A DNA stretch of 24,306 nt from PALSA-505 sp035308365 (GTDB taxonomy: Bacteria > Actinomycetota > Actinomycetes > Streptosporangiales > Streptosporangiaceae), in the NCBI GenBank assembly GCA_035308365.1, contig DATGGU010000049.1, positions 1 through 24,306 on the forward strand. Direction: 5' to 3'. The notes under the pieces were generated by a model. It was given only the letters and a program-made list of their open reading frames with translations. It searched no databases and had not been told where the DNA came from. This document shows, one piece after another, positions 1-6,314 of the stretch (the stretch's first letter is position 1; every line of letters begins with the position of its first letter). Position numbers and translations under genes: made by a program.

Positions 1-248
1 ACCAGATACCGCGCCAGCCGGCTAGCCCGCCCATCCAGCTCCGCATAACTAAGCCCAGCCCCCCCACCCACCACCGCCACCGCCCCCGGCGCCCGGTCCA
101 CCTGCGCCTCAAACAACCCCGGCAACGTCAACCCCGGCACCTCGCAGCCCGTGCCGGTCCACTCCGCCAGCGGCTGCCCCGGCTCCGCCGGCGTCAGCGC
201 TCGCGCCGCGCCCCCGGCGGACGGTGCTGGTCGAAAGGGAGTGGCCAT
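1..248 (-). CDS. Non-ribosomal peptide synthetase, N-terminal part of first adenylation domain (partial)
   Basis: The minus-strand frame from the ATG at 248 gives about 82 residues before the window ends. After some 20 residues of C-A linker type (LTPAEPGQPLAEW) comes the classic start of an NRPS adenylation domain: LPGLFEAQVDRAPGAVAVV, then LSYAELDGRASRLARYLV (A1/A2 region). The domain would select and activate an amino acid as its adenylate in the cytoplasm. No condensation domain precedes it, so this is a loading module or a stand-alone A protein; the rest lies outside the window. GAGGA sits 5 bases before this ATG; an in-frame ATG at 260 is possible but has a poorer ribosome binding site. 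The methyltransferase at 481-1242 is upstream on the same strand and could belong to the same pathway (inference). Confidence 0.85.
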   Translation of the reverse strand, partial: MATPFRPAPSAGGAARALTPAEPGQPLAEWTGTGCEVPGLTLPGLFEAQVDRAPGAVAVVGGGAGLSYAELDGRASRLARYL

Positions 249-260
249 AGCGATCCTCAT

Positions 261-480
261 TCCGATGGGCCATGCCACAGGCGCATGGCGTCCGGGACAA
301 TCCGCAGCGGACGCCGCCCGAGAGGTCCGCGCATGCCGGCTGCCTCACAGGAGGCTCCCGAACGGCAGCCTCACACCCGCGCTGCACGCCAGCACCTCCA
401 CCATTGCGCTCTAGCTGGCCGGCCCTAAGCGCCGTGACGGGTCCCAGAGCCCTGCAACGGCAGGTTTGGGTCAGGCATGA
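261..480 (-). promoter_or_regulatory. NRPS upstream region with attenuator-like competing hairpins
   Basis: No convincing gene lies here. Read on the minus strand it has three mutually complementary segments: GAGGCTGCC (372-364), GGGAGCCTC (359-351) and GAGGCAGCC (346-338). Segment 1 can pair with 2 or 3, and 2 with 3, so the structures exclude one another. A 19-codon ORF starts at the ATG at 404 and stops at 347-345, between segments 2 and 3. That resembles a leader-peptide attenuator, but the ORF has only a weak ribosome binding site and no U-tract terminator is visible. It is a weak candidate. Confidence 0.2.
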
Positions 481-1242
481 CTAGCGCCGTTCGAGCGTGA
501 GCAGGGTCGCGGGATCCGCGGGCGCCGGCGCGCCGGGGTCTGCGGCGATAACCTGCTCCAGGCGGCGGAAGCCGGTCTCCAGCTCGTCGGGAGTGAAGTA
601 AGCGAAGGTCGAATGGGTGCGCAGGCGCAGCCGTTGGAGCATCTCACCGACGGTGCCTGACGACGGCTCGATGACCGTGCCGAAGCTGGCAACACGCCAG
701 CCGGCCGAGGTGAAGGTCGCGATGACCTCATGCAGCGGCTGAAACATCGCGGCGTCCACCTCGAAGCCGCGGGGGAAGTGCTCCAGCCACCACCCTGATG
801 GGGGTATGTGGTCGCTGAAATTCGAGCGCAGCAGCAGCCGCCCGGCAGGCCTGAGCACCCTTGCCAGCTCCCGGGCCGCCCGGGGCTTGTCCTGGACGTG
901 GTGCCAGGACAAGAACATGAGCGCGTAGTCGGCGCTGCCGGACGGAACTGGCATGTCCTCGGCAGAGCCGGCCAGATACCGCACACCGGGGTGCGGGGAC
1001 TGCGCCTGCGCTATCTCGCGCATGCGGACCGACGGCTCGACGCCGGTCACCGGCCCGAACGCCCGCGCCAGCGCGGGGGTGAACCGGCCCGTCCCCGAGC
1101 CGACGTCCAGCCCGGCCAGCGGGCGCCGCCCGGGCAGCAGGGATCCGAAGGCGCTGATCCATGCCTGCAGTTGCTGCCCGGTGAGCGCACGGCCACGCGC
1201 GTAGTCCTGGTACTGCTCCGTGTCATAGTCGATCCGCCTCAT
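481..1242 (-). CDS. Class I SAM-dependent methyltransferase
   Basis: The 253-aa protein has a Methyltransf_11/25-type Rossmann fold. Motif I is LDVGSGTGRF (residues 45-54), followed by the acidic ribose-binding residue in GVEPS (about 69), GSAEDMPVPSGSADYALM (motifs II/III) and the ARVLRPAGRLLLRSNF strand. It would transfer a methyl group from SAM to a small molecule in the cytosol; the substrate cannot be read. The start is well fixed: GGGAGGTGCG lies just before the ATG at 1242. The gene ends 232 bases before the NRPS start on the same strand, so it may be a tailoring enzyme of that pathway or an independent gene. It diverges from the DinB-type gene, with tandem palindromes 40 bases upstream that probably control it. 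Confidence is high for the fold and low for the role. Confidence 0.88.
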   Translation of the reverse strand: MRRIDYDTEQYQDYARGRALTGQQLQAWISAFGSLLPGRRPLAGLDVGSGTGRFTPALARAFGPVTGVEPSVRMREIAQAQSPHPGVRYLAGSAEDMPVPSGSADYALMFLSWHHVQDKPRAARELARVLRPAGRLLLRSNFSDHIPPSGWWLEHFPRGFEVDAAMFQPLHEVIATFTSAGWRVASFGTVIEPSSGTVGEMLQRLRLRTHSTFAYFTPDELETGFRRLEQVIAADPGAPAPADPATLLTLERR

Positions 1243-1281
1243 CGCACCTCCCGCGTCAGCCGGGCTACGGCAAACCGGCAG

Positions 1282-1324
1282 CCCGATATATCGAGCCGAT
1301 ATATCGGGACGATACGTTATATCG
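1282..1324. promoter_or_regulatory. Tandem palindromic operator between methyltransferase and DinB-type gene
   Basis: Two perfect copies of the 10-bp palindrome CGATATATCG lie at 1284-1293 and 1297-1306, 13 bp apart start to start. The whole block 1282-1308 is itself nearly palindromic (CCCGATATATCG, AGC, CGATATATCGGG). A third degenerate copy, CGATA-N5-TATCG, follows at 1310-1324. This AT-rich array is striking in GC-rich DNA and sits between two divergent starts, as expected for a repressor or activator site. No regulator gene lies beside it, so the protein that binds is unknown; AT-rich dyads of this kind suit a dimeric winged-helix regulator such as PadR or MarR (inference). Confidence 0.6.
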
Positions 1325-1410
1325 CGTCAGGCCGCAAGCCGGGCCAGGGCGCGCCGCTGCCGGTGAGAACTCGCTGGCGCCCGGCGCAAACCCGGGCATA
1401 GGCTGCCGCC

Positions 1411-1935
1411 GTGACTTGGACCGCACCCGATGTCGAGCGTTCGGAGGGCTATCCGGAGCGCCGCAACGAACCCGAGCAGGAGATGCTCCGCGACTGGCTC
1501 GACTGGCACCGGGCCACCCTGCTGCGCAAATGCGCGGGGCTGGATGCCAGCCAGCTGGCCAAGCGCTCCGTGCCACCGTCGAGCCTGTCCCTGCTCGGCC
1601 TGGTCCGGCACATGAGCGACACCGAGCGCGGCTGGGTCAGGCAGACCTACCGGGGTGAGCAGATACCCGACCTGTACTACCGCTCCGATGTCCCGGACGC
1701 GGACTTCAAAGAAGCCGACCCGGCCCGCGCCGAGGAAGACTTCGAGTGCTACCGGGCCGAGTGCCGTGCCGTCGATGCCGCGCTGGAGGGCGCGAAGCTG
1801 GACGAGACTTTCACGTTCAGGGACAAGACCATGTCGGTGCGGTGGATGTGGCAGCACCTCGTGGAGGAGTACGCGCGCCACAACGGGCATGCCGACCTGC
1901 TCCGCGAGGCCATCGACGGCTCGGCCGGCATGTAG
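1411..1935 (+). CDS. DinB/DUF664 family protein (putative metal-binding four-helix bundle)
   Basis: This 174-aa protein matches the DinB_2/DUF664 group common in actinomycetes, including the Streptomyces mini-circle protein. Typical elements are the helical start EQEMLRDWLDWHRATLLRKC, SLLGLVRHMSDTERGW with His67, and the C-terminal MWQHLVEEYARHNGHADLL with His149, His157 and His160. His67 with His157/His160 would form the usual three-His metal site. Members include thiol-dependent (mycothiol or bacillithiol) S-transferases, but many are uncharacterised, so the reaction here is open. The start is GTG at 1411; the ribosome binding site is weak and the 5' leader is short. It is divergent from the methyltransferase and shares the palindromic operator. 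Confidence 0.82.
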   Translation: MTWTAPDVERSEGYPERRNEPEQEMLRDWLDWHRATLLRKCAGLDASQLAKRSVPPSSLSLLGLVRHMSDTERGWVRQTYRGEQIPDLYYRSDVPDADFKEADPARAEEDFECYRAECRAVDAALEGAKLDETFTFRDKTMSVRWMWQHLVEEYARHNGHADLLREAIDGSAGM

Positions 1936-2044
1936 CCGGGCAGCCGGCTTGCCGGCTTGGCAGGAGGATGACGTACTGGCTGAGCCTCGGTAAAGATTTC
2001 ACGTGGTCAGGGATGGCCAGTCCGGGCGGCTGGAAGACGGTCAA

Positions 2045-2128
2045 TATTTCTCGCTGGCTTTTATGGACTTGTTACTATCCCACGCGCCATACTGCGTCAG
2101 TCGGTCCGCGCATCGAAGGGAGCTGCCC
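2045..2128 (+). promoter_or_regulatory. Putative promoter and leader of the secreted amidase gene
   Basis: An unusually AT-rich stretch precedes the amidase gene. TACTAT at 2073-2078, preceded by TTG, is a good -10 element; no clear -35 is seen about 17 bp upstream. The leader is then about 45 bases and ends in GAAGGGAG, 6 bases before the GTG start at 2129. The assignment is by eye only. Confidence 0.35.
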
Positions 2129-4264
2129 GTGTTCAGGCCTCGTCATGATGGGCGCGGCTGGCTGGCGGCCGCCGTGGCGGTCAGCGTGGCCGTCGCGCTG
2201 TCGCCGGCCGCCCGGTCCGCCGCCGCCGTCACATCCACCGCCCCCGTCGCGGCGAAGGCACCAGCCAGCACGAGTTCCCTGCAGCAGGATTTCACCAACG
2301 CGGCCGCCAGGTACCAGATGCCGGTGGAGGTCTTGCTCGGCGTGTCCTATCAGGAGTCGCTGTGGGAGACCAACGCCGGCAAGCCCAGGTACGCCGGCGG
2401 CTACGGCCCGATGAACCTGACCGATCTGACCACGGCCATCTTGACGGCGGACGGTTTCGGTGGCGATGCCGAGCGGACCAGCGACCTGCTGCACTCCCCC
2501 GCCATGCACACGCTGGCGCCCGCCGCCTCGCTGGCCGGCCTGCCGGCCGCGGCGGTGAAGGCGAACCCCGCGGCCAACATCGACGCGGGTGCCGCGTTGC
2601 TCGCGGCCTACGAGAAGAAGTACGACTACGGCCAACTGCCCGCCAGCCCGAGCGCCTGGTACGTGGCGGTGGCCGCGTACTCGCAGGCCAGCGAGCCGTA
2701 CGAGGCGCAAGTGTTCGCCGACGGCGTGTACCAGACCATCCGGGCCGGAGTGACCCGCACCACCAGGAGCGGCCAGGTCGTCACGCTGAAGGCCGACCCG
2801 GGCGCCTACTCCGAGCCGTGGACGATCTTCCGGTTGCACCTGGCACCGGTCACGATCCCGCCCGCCAACCCGGTGATGGACCCGCCGCAGATCGCCAAGC
2901 CGCAGTGCCCGGCGGAACTGCACTGCATCTACAGCCCGAGCGGCTACTGGCAGTACGGCTCGAGCAAGGGCTTCTACGGTGACCACGACATCGCCTACCG
3001 GCCCAAGGACGTCAAGCTCGACTACATCACGCTGCATGACAACGAGGAGACCGGGGACGGCACGCTGTGGCTGTTCCACGATCCGACCTACCTGGCCAGC
3101 GCGAACTATGAGGTGTTCTCGGACGGCACGGTCGTCCAGCTCGTGCCCGACCAGGACATCGCCTGGGACAGCGCCAACCCCGCGTTCTACCAGCACTCCA
3201 TCGGCATCGAGCAGGAGGGCTTCGCCATCCACGGGGCCACCTGGTACACCCCGCAGATGTACCGGGCCACCTCGGCCCTGGTGCGCTGGCTGACGGCCAA
3301 GTACCACATCCCGCGGACCCGGGCACACATACTCGGCCACGACAACGTGCCCGGGGGGAACTGCGACGTCTGCATCGCCAGCCAGCACTGGGATCCCGGC
3401 CCTTACTGGAACTGGGGCCTGTTCATGGCGCTGATCGGCGCGCCGGTCCACCCGACCGCGCCGCCGTCGAGCAACGTGGTCACGATCGACCCGAACTGGT
3501 TCGCCAACCAGACCGTGGTCACCGGAACCGAGCCGATCCAGGACCTGACGCCCTACCCGAGCCCCTACCACGGCCCCGAGTGGGCACACCTGAACGAAAA
3601 CCCGCCGGGCAGCTTCTACGTCAAACAGCCGAAACAGCCGGTGAGCTTCGTCTGGCTGCACACCGCGCCCAGCTTCTCCGCGCCGCTGCTGTCCGATCCG
3701 TACCTGCACGGCGACCCGTACGTGGGAACACCGCCCGGTCCCGGCACCATCCGCGCCAACGACTGGGGTGACAAAGCACCGGCCGGCGAGCAGTACGTAG
3801 TCGCCGGGCGGCACGGCGACTGGACCGCGATCTGGTACGCCGGCACGGAGGGCTGGTTCTACAACCCGCCGGGCCCGGACGCCACCGCGATGCCGGCCAG
3901 CGCGCCCATCGTCATCACCCCAAAGCCAGGCCTGTCGTCCATCCCGCTGTACGTGGACGACTACCCGCTGACGTCGGATTACCCGGCCAAGTTCCTCAAG
4001 GAGGCCGAGTTCCCGCCGCCACTGCACGCGCCGACGGACAACTACACGATCAAGGCAGGCCAGTCGTACGTGGCAGGCGGGCCCGCCTTCAACGGCGACT
4101 GGTACTACGCGGCCAACATCGACGGGTCCGCACCCTACGACAGGACGGACTTCCCGGGCTCGGACCGGTTCTACCTGATCACCTACAACCACCGGATGGC
4201 ATTCGTCGACGCCAACGACGTGACCGCATCTCCCAGCCAGAGCTTATTAACCCAGCCCAAATAG
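2129..4264 (+). CDS. Secreted two-domain peptidoglycan hydrolase: lysozyme-like plus Amidase_2 (N-acetylmuramoyl-L-alanine amidase)
   Basis: GTG at 2129 is chosen because it follows GAAGGGAG and begins a signal peptide (MFRPRHDGRGWLAA, then a hydrophobic run to SPAARSAAA); the frame is open further upstream but without signal features. The protein is 711 aa. The N-terminal part has SLT/lysozyme-like features: a Glu in GVSYQESLW, then GGYGPMNLTD. The middle is an Amidase_2/PGRP-type Zn amidase with ITLHDNEETG (His303), HSIGIEQEG, HILGHDNVPG (His400 and His404) and HWDPGPYW (His420, Asp422), a plausible His/His/Asp metal site. The C-terminal third has repeated SH3-like segments (WLHTAPSFSAPLLSDP, GDWTAIWYAGTEGWFYNP) that may bind the cell wall. 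It would cut peptidoglycan outside the cell. Two consecutive TTA codons (4244-4249) lie seven codons from the end, which is very unusual. Confidence 0.88.
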   Translation: MFRPRHDGRGWLAAAVAVSVAVALSPAARSAAAVTSTAPVAAKAPASTSSLQQDFTNAAARYQMPVEVLLGVSYQESLWETNAGKPRYAGGYGPMNLTDLTTAILTADGFGGDAERTSDLLHSPAMHTLAPAASLAGLPAAAVKANPAANIDAGAALLAAYEKKYDYGQLPASPSAWYVAVAAYSQASEPYEAQVFADGVYQTIRAGVTRTTRSGQVVTLKADPGAYSEPWTIFRLHLAPVTIPPANPVMDPPQIAKPQCPAELHCIYSPSGYWQYGSSKGFYGDHDIAYRPKDVKLDYITLHDNEETGDGTLWLFHDPTYLASANYEVFSDGTVVQLVPDQDIAWDSANPAFYQHSIGIEQEGFAIHGATWYTPQMYRATSALVRWLTAKYHIPRTRAHILGHDNVPGGNCDVCIASQHWDPGPYWNWGLFMALIGAPVHPTAPPSSNVVTIDPNWFANQTVVTGTEPIQDLTPYPSPYHGPEWAHLNENPPGSFYVKQPKQPVSFVWLHTAPSFSAPLLSDPYLHGDPYVGTPPGPGTIRANDWGDKAPAGEQYVVAGRHGDWTAIWYAGTEGWFYNPPGPDATAMPASAPIVITPKPGLSSIPLYVDDYPLTSDYPAKFLKEAEFPPPLHAPTDNYTIKAGQSYVAGGPAFNGDWYYAANIDGSAPYDRTDFPGSDRFYLITYNHRMAFVDANDVTASPSQSLLTQPK

Positions 4265-4277
4265 CTGTCCGCAGCCC

Positions 4278-5270
4278 TCAGACCCAGCCGCGGCGGTTGG
4301 CTTCCATACCCGCCTGGAAGCGCGTCTCGGCGCCGGTCTGTTCCATGATCCTTCGCACGTGGCGCCGTACCGTCCGGACGCTCCATCCGAAGGTCCTGGC
4401 TATGGTTTCGTCGGTGACGCCGACCGCCAGCAGGCCGAGTATGTCACGCTCACTCTTGGTAAGGACCTGCCCGTTGCCACTGGATGTGAGTCTGCGGTTG
4501 AGTGGGACAGCCTTCTCCCAGGTGGCTTCGAACAGTTCCGAGAGGGCGTCGAGCAGCGAGGAGGGGTGAACGAGGTAGGCGGCTTCTTCGGCGCTGATGC
4601 CGGATGCCGAGACGGGTATCAGGGCAAGCCGGTCGTCGCAGATCGCCATCTTCATCGGCAGCGAGCCGGCCACCCTGGCCCGTTCACCTTGCTGAATGCC
4701 CTTCCAGATCTCGGCCATCCGTTCCGGCTGGGTGAGGCCGGCCCGGTCATACAGCGCCCGGCAGCGGACCCGTCCCTCGGCGAGAAGCCGGTATTCCTCG
4801 GAGTTGCCTTCTGCGAGTGATTCGGCGGCGGCATATGGTGGCTTGTCGAAGACCCGCATCTCGGTCTGGGCCTCCCGGTGCAGCCGCGTGAAGGCCTTGT
4901 GCACGTTGACCGGCCCCTCGATCACCTCGATGAGTTCGGCCGGATGGCGGGCAGTGGAACTGGCGCGGCGGGCCGCGGCAAGCTGCTCGGCGTACTCGCG
5001 CAGCCGTCGCAACTGACTCTCCTGGGCGGCGATCAGCTCGGAGGCCGCGACGTCAGGCATGACCGCGGAGAACCGGGCCGGCCGGCCGGGCAGATGGGTG
5101 ACCAGGCCCCGGTCGGCAAGCCGGCCCAGGATTCGCGATACGCGGCTCCTGGTGAACCCGAACTCGGCCGCCAGGTCGGAAACGCTGGCCTGCCCGCGAA
5201 GGATGAGCGCCTCGTAGAGCCGTTCCTCGGGCTCGAGGATGCCGACCACACCCCATACGGTGTCAGTCAT
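4278..5270 (-). CDS. Transcriptional regulator with N-terminal TrmB-like and C-terminal LuxR-type HTH
   Basis: The 330-aa protein carries two DNA-binding modules. The N-terminal winged helix (about residues 15-75: SVSDLAAEFGFTRSRVSRIL, LADRGLVTHLPGRPARFSA) resembles TrmB. A coiled segment (LIAAQESQLRRLREYAEQLAAARRAS) follows, then a PLD-like/TrmB-type middle domain (IEVIEGPVNVHKAFTRLHREA). The C-terminal LuxR/GerE HTH is LTKSERDILGLLAVGVTDETIARTFGWSVRTVRRHV and onward. This TrmB-LuxR architecture is common in actinomycetes; the effector is unknown. ATG at 5270 is preferred because the product then starts just before the conserved fold; the 20-residue extension from 5330 is Ala-rich and atypical. 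It converges with the amidase gene (13-base gap) and diverges from the winged-helix gene. Confidence 0.8.
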   Translation of the reverse strand: MTDTVWGVVGILEPEERLYEALILRGQASVSDLAAEFGFTRSRVSRILGRLADRGLVTHLPGRPARFSAVMPDVAASELIAAQESQLRRLREYAEQLAAARRASSTARHPAELIEVIEGPVNVHKAFTRLHREAQTEMRVFDKPPYAAAESLAEGNSEEYRLLAEGRVRCRALYDRAGLTQPERMAEIWKGIQQGERARVAGSLPMKMAICDDRLALIPVSASGISAEEAAYLVHPSSLLDALSELFEATWEKAVPLNRRLTSSGNGQVLTKSERDILGLLAVGVTDETIARTFGWSVRTVRRHVRRIMEQTGAETRFQAGMEANRRGWV

Positions 5271-5543
5271 GTTCCGGACACTGTCGTGAACCTGACCTTC
5301 GGCCTCTGCCGCTGCCGCACATGCCGCCATCGCACGCCACGTCCGCGAGAGGCTGACCTGTCAACTGGTGGTGGTTCGGCATCTCACCAGCAAAAAGCGC
5401 TGATCATGCCCATAGCGTTACAACCGCTGCGATGAGCACACGCCTGCAGCGGCCGGTGGCCTGACCGCAGCCGAAACCGTCATCTTGCGGACATCTGTCC
5501 CGAAGCTGAACATCAGCCCCTCTTGCAACCGCCGACGGGGAGA

Positions 5544-5571
5544 TGTCAGCGTCATGACGTCTGGATATAGC
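5544..5571 (+). promoter_or_regulatory. Candidate promoter of the winged-helix gene with a palindrome in the spacer
   Basis: Within the 312-base gap 5271-5582, which holds no gene I can support, TGTCAG (5544-5549) and TATAGC (5566-5571) are 16 bp apart and resemble a weak sigma-70-type promoter. The perfect palindrome CGTCATGACG (5550-5559) lies in the spacer, a place where a bound repressor would block polymerase. A start point near 5578 would leave very little leader before the ATG at 5583 but suits the GTG at 5601, which follows GAGAGG. Confidence 0.35.
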
Positions 5572-5582
5572 GGGTATTCCGG

Positions 5583-6314
5583 ATGAGAGGCGGCCCCTTG
5601 GTGGTGGTGCAGCAAGTCCATGCCATCCAGGTCAGGCGTGGCGACCAGCTCACCGTTGCGGCAGTGACGCGGGACGTCTCCGCCCGGGTGGACCTGGCCA
5701 GGCAGTTGCCAGGAGAGTCAGTCCTGTTGCTGTTCCCCGATCACGCGAGCGCGGCAAGAACGCTCGGCGAGGGCGAACCCAACCCCGGCCTGGAAGACCC
5801 GGCGATCACCTACGGTGGGCTCCGCATCGACTCGCTGCGCCAGGCTGTGACCTGGAACGGAATCCCGCTCCCGCTGACCAAGCTGGAACGGGCGGTGCTG
5901 GCCAGCCTGGCCGGGCCGCCGCTGCAGGTCTGGTCCTATGAACGCCTCTACCACGCGGCCTGGGGCGGCAACTGGCTGGGCGACCCCTCGGCTCTGCACG
6001 CCACGATCAAGCGGCTGCGCCGCAAGCTGCGCGCCGCGGGTGTGACCCTCTTCCTCGAGTCGGTCCGGGGAGTTGGATTCCGCCTGGGCGACGAGGACGG
6101 TTCCGCCGGGGCGGCGCCTGCCCCGGCTGCTGCTTCGCCGGCCGGGCTCCTGGACCACACCGGTCTCGAGCCTTACCGGACGGGCGTGGGCTTACCGCGC
6201 TGGCGGGCAGCAGCGATGGACCAAAAGTGGCCGGGCCCGCCCCTCGCGAACGAGGGGCGGGCCCGGCTGGCTGAACGGACCGCTAACAGCTTTGCGGTCG
6301 CAGGACGAAGTTGA
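5583..6314 (+). CDS. OmpR/PhoB-type winged-helix regulator without a recognisable receiver domain
   Basis: Residues about 78-165 form a Trans_reg_C winged helix: ITYGGLRIDSLRQAVTWNG, LPLTKLERAVLASLAG, then SALHATIKRLRRKL and ESVRGVGFRLG. The first 75 residues (RRGDQLTVAAVTRDVSARVD...) show no phospho-acceptor pattern, so this is an orphan DNA-binding protein. The start is uncertain: ATG at 5583 lacks a ribosome binding site, while GTG at 5601 (codon 7) has GAGAGG 10 bases upstream. After the winged helix comes an Ala/Pro-rich tail of about 75 residues with no visible fold. It contains a TTA codon (6192-6194, codon 204), reads straight through the terminator hairpin at 6230-6267 and overlaps the convergent gene by 32 bases. 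The tail may be a by-product of a lost stop codon. Confidence 0.7.
   Translation: MRGGPLVVVQQVHAIQVRRGDQLTVAAVTRDVSARVDLARQLPGESVLLLFPDHASAARTLGEGEPNPGLEDPAITYGGLRIDSLRQAVTWNGIPLPLTKLERAVLASLAGPPLQVWSYERLYHAAWGGNWLGDPSALHATIKRLRRKLRAAGVTLFLESVRGVGFRLGDEDGSAGAAPAPAAASPAGLLDHTGLEPYRTGVGLPRWRAAAMDQKWPGPPLANEGRARLAERTANSFAVAGRS
6230..6267 (-). terminator. Strong hairpin terminator for the 6283-11019 gene
   Basis: A perfect 17-bp G/C stem (6230-6246 pairing with 6251-6267) has a CGAA tetraloop. On the minus strand it lies just past the TAG stop of the large secreted gene and is followed by CACTTTTGG, a short U tract. It lies inside the reading frame of the opposing winged-helix gene. Confidence 0.8.

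Noticed and set aside
1968..2414. Open frame starting at ATG 1968 after AGGAGG
   Set aside because: It overlaps the amidase gene in another frame and turns into Pro/Arg-rich shadow; the AT-rich part is better read as a promoter.
2075..4192. 705-codon open frame on the minus strand opposite the amidase
   Set aside because: Composition is shadow-like and the plus strand has clear amidase motifs.
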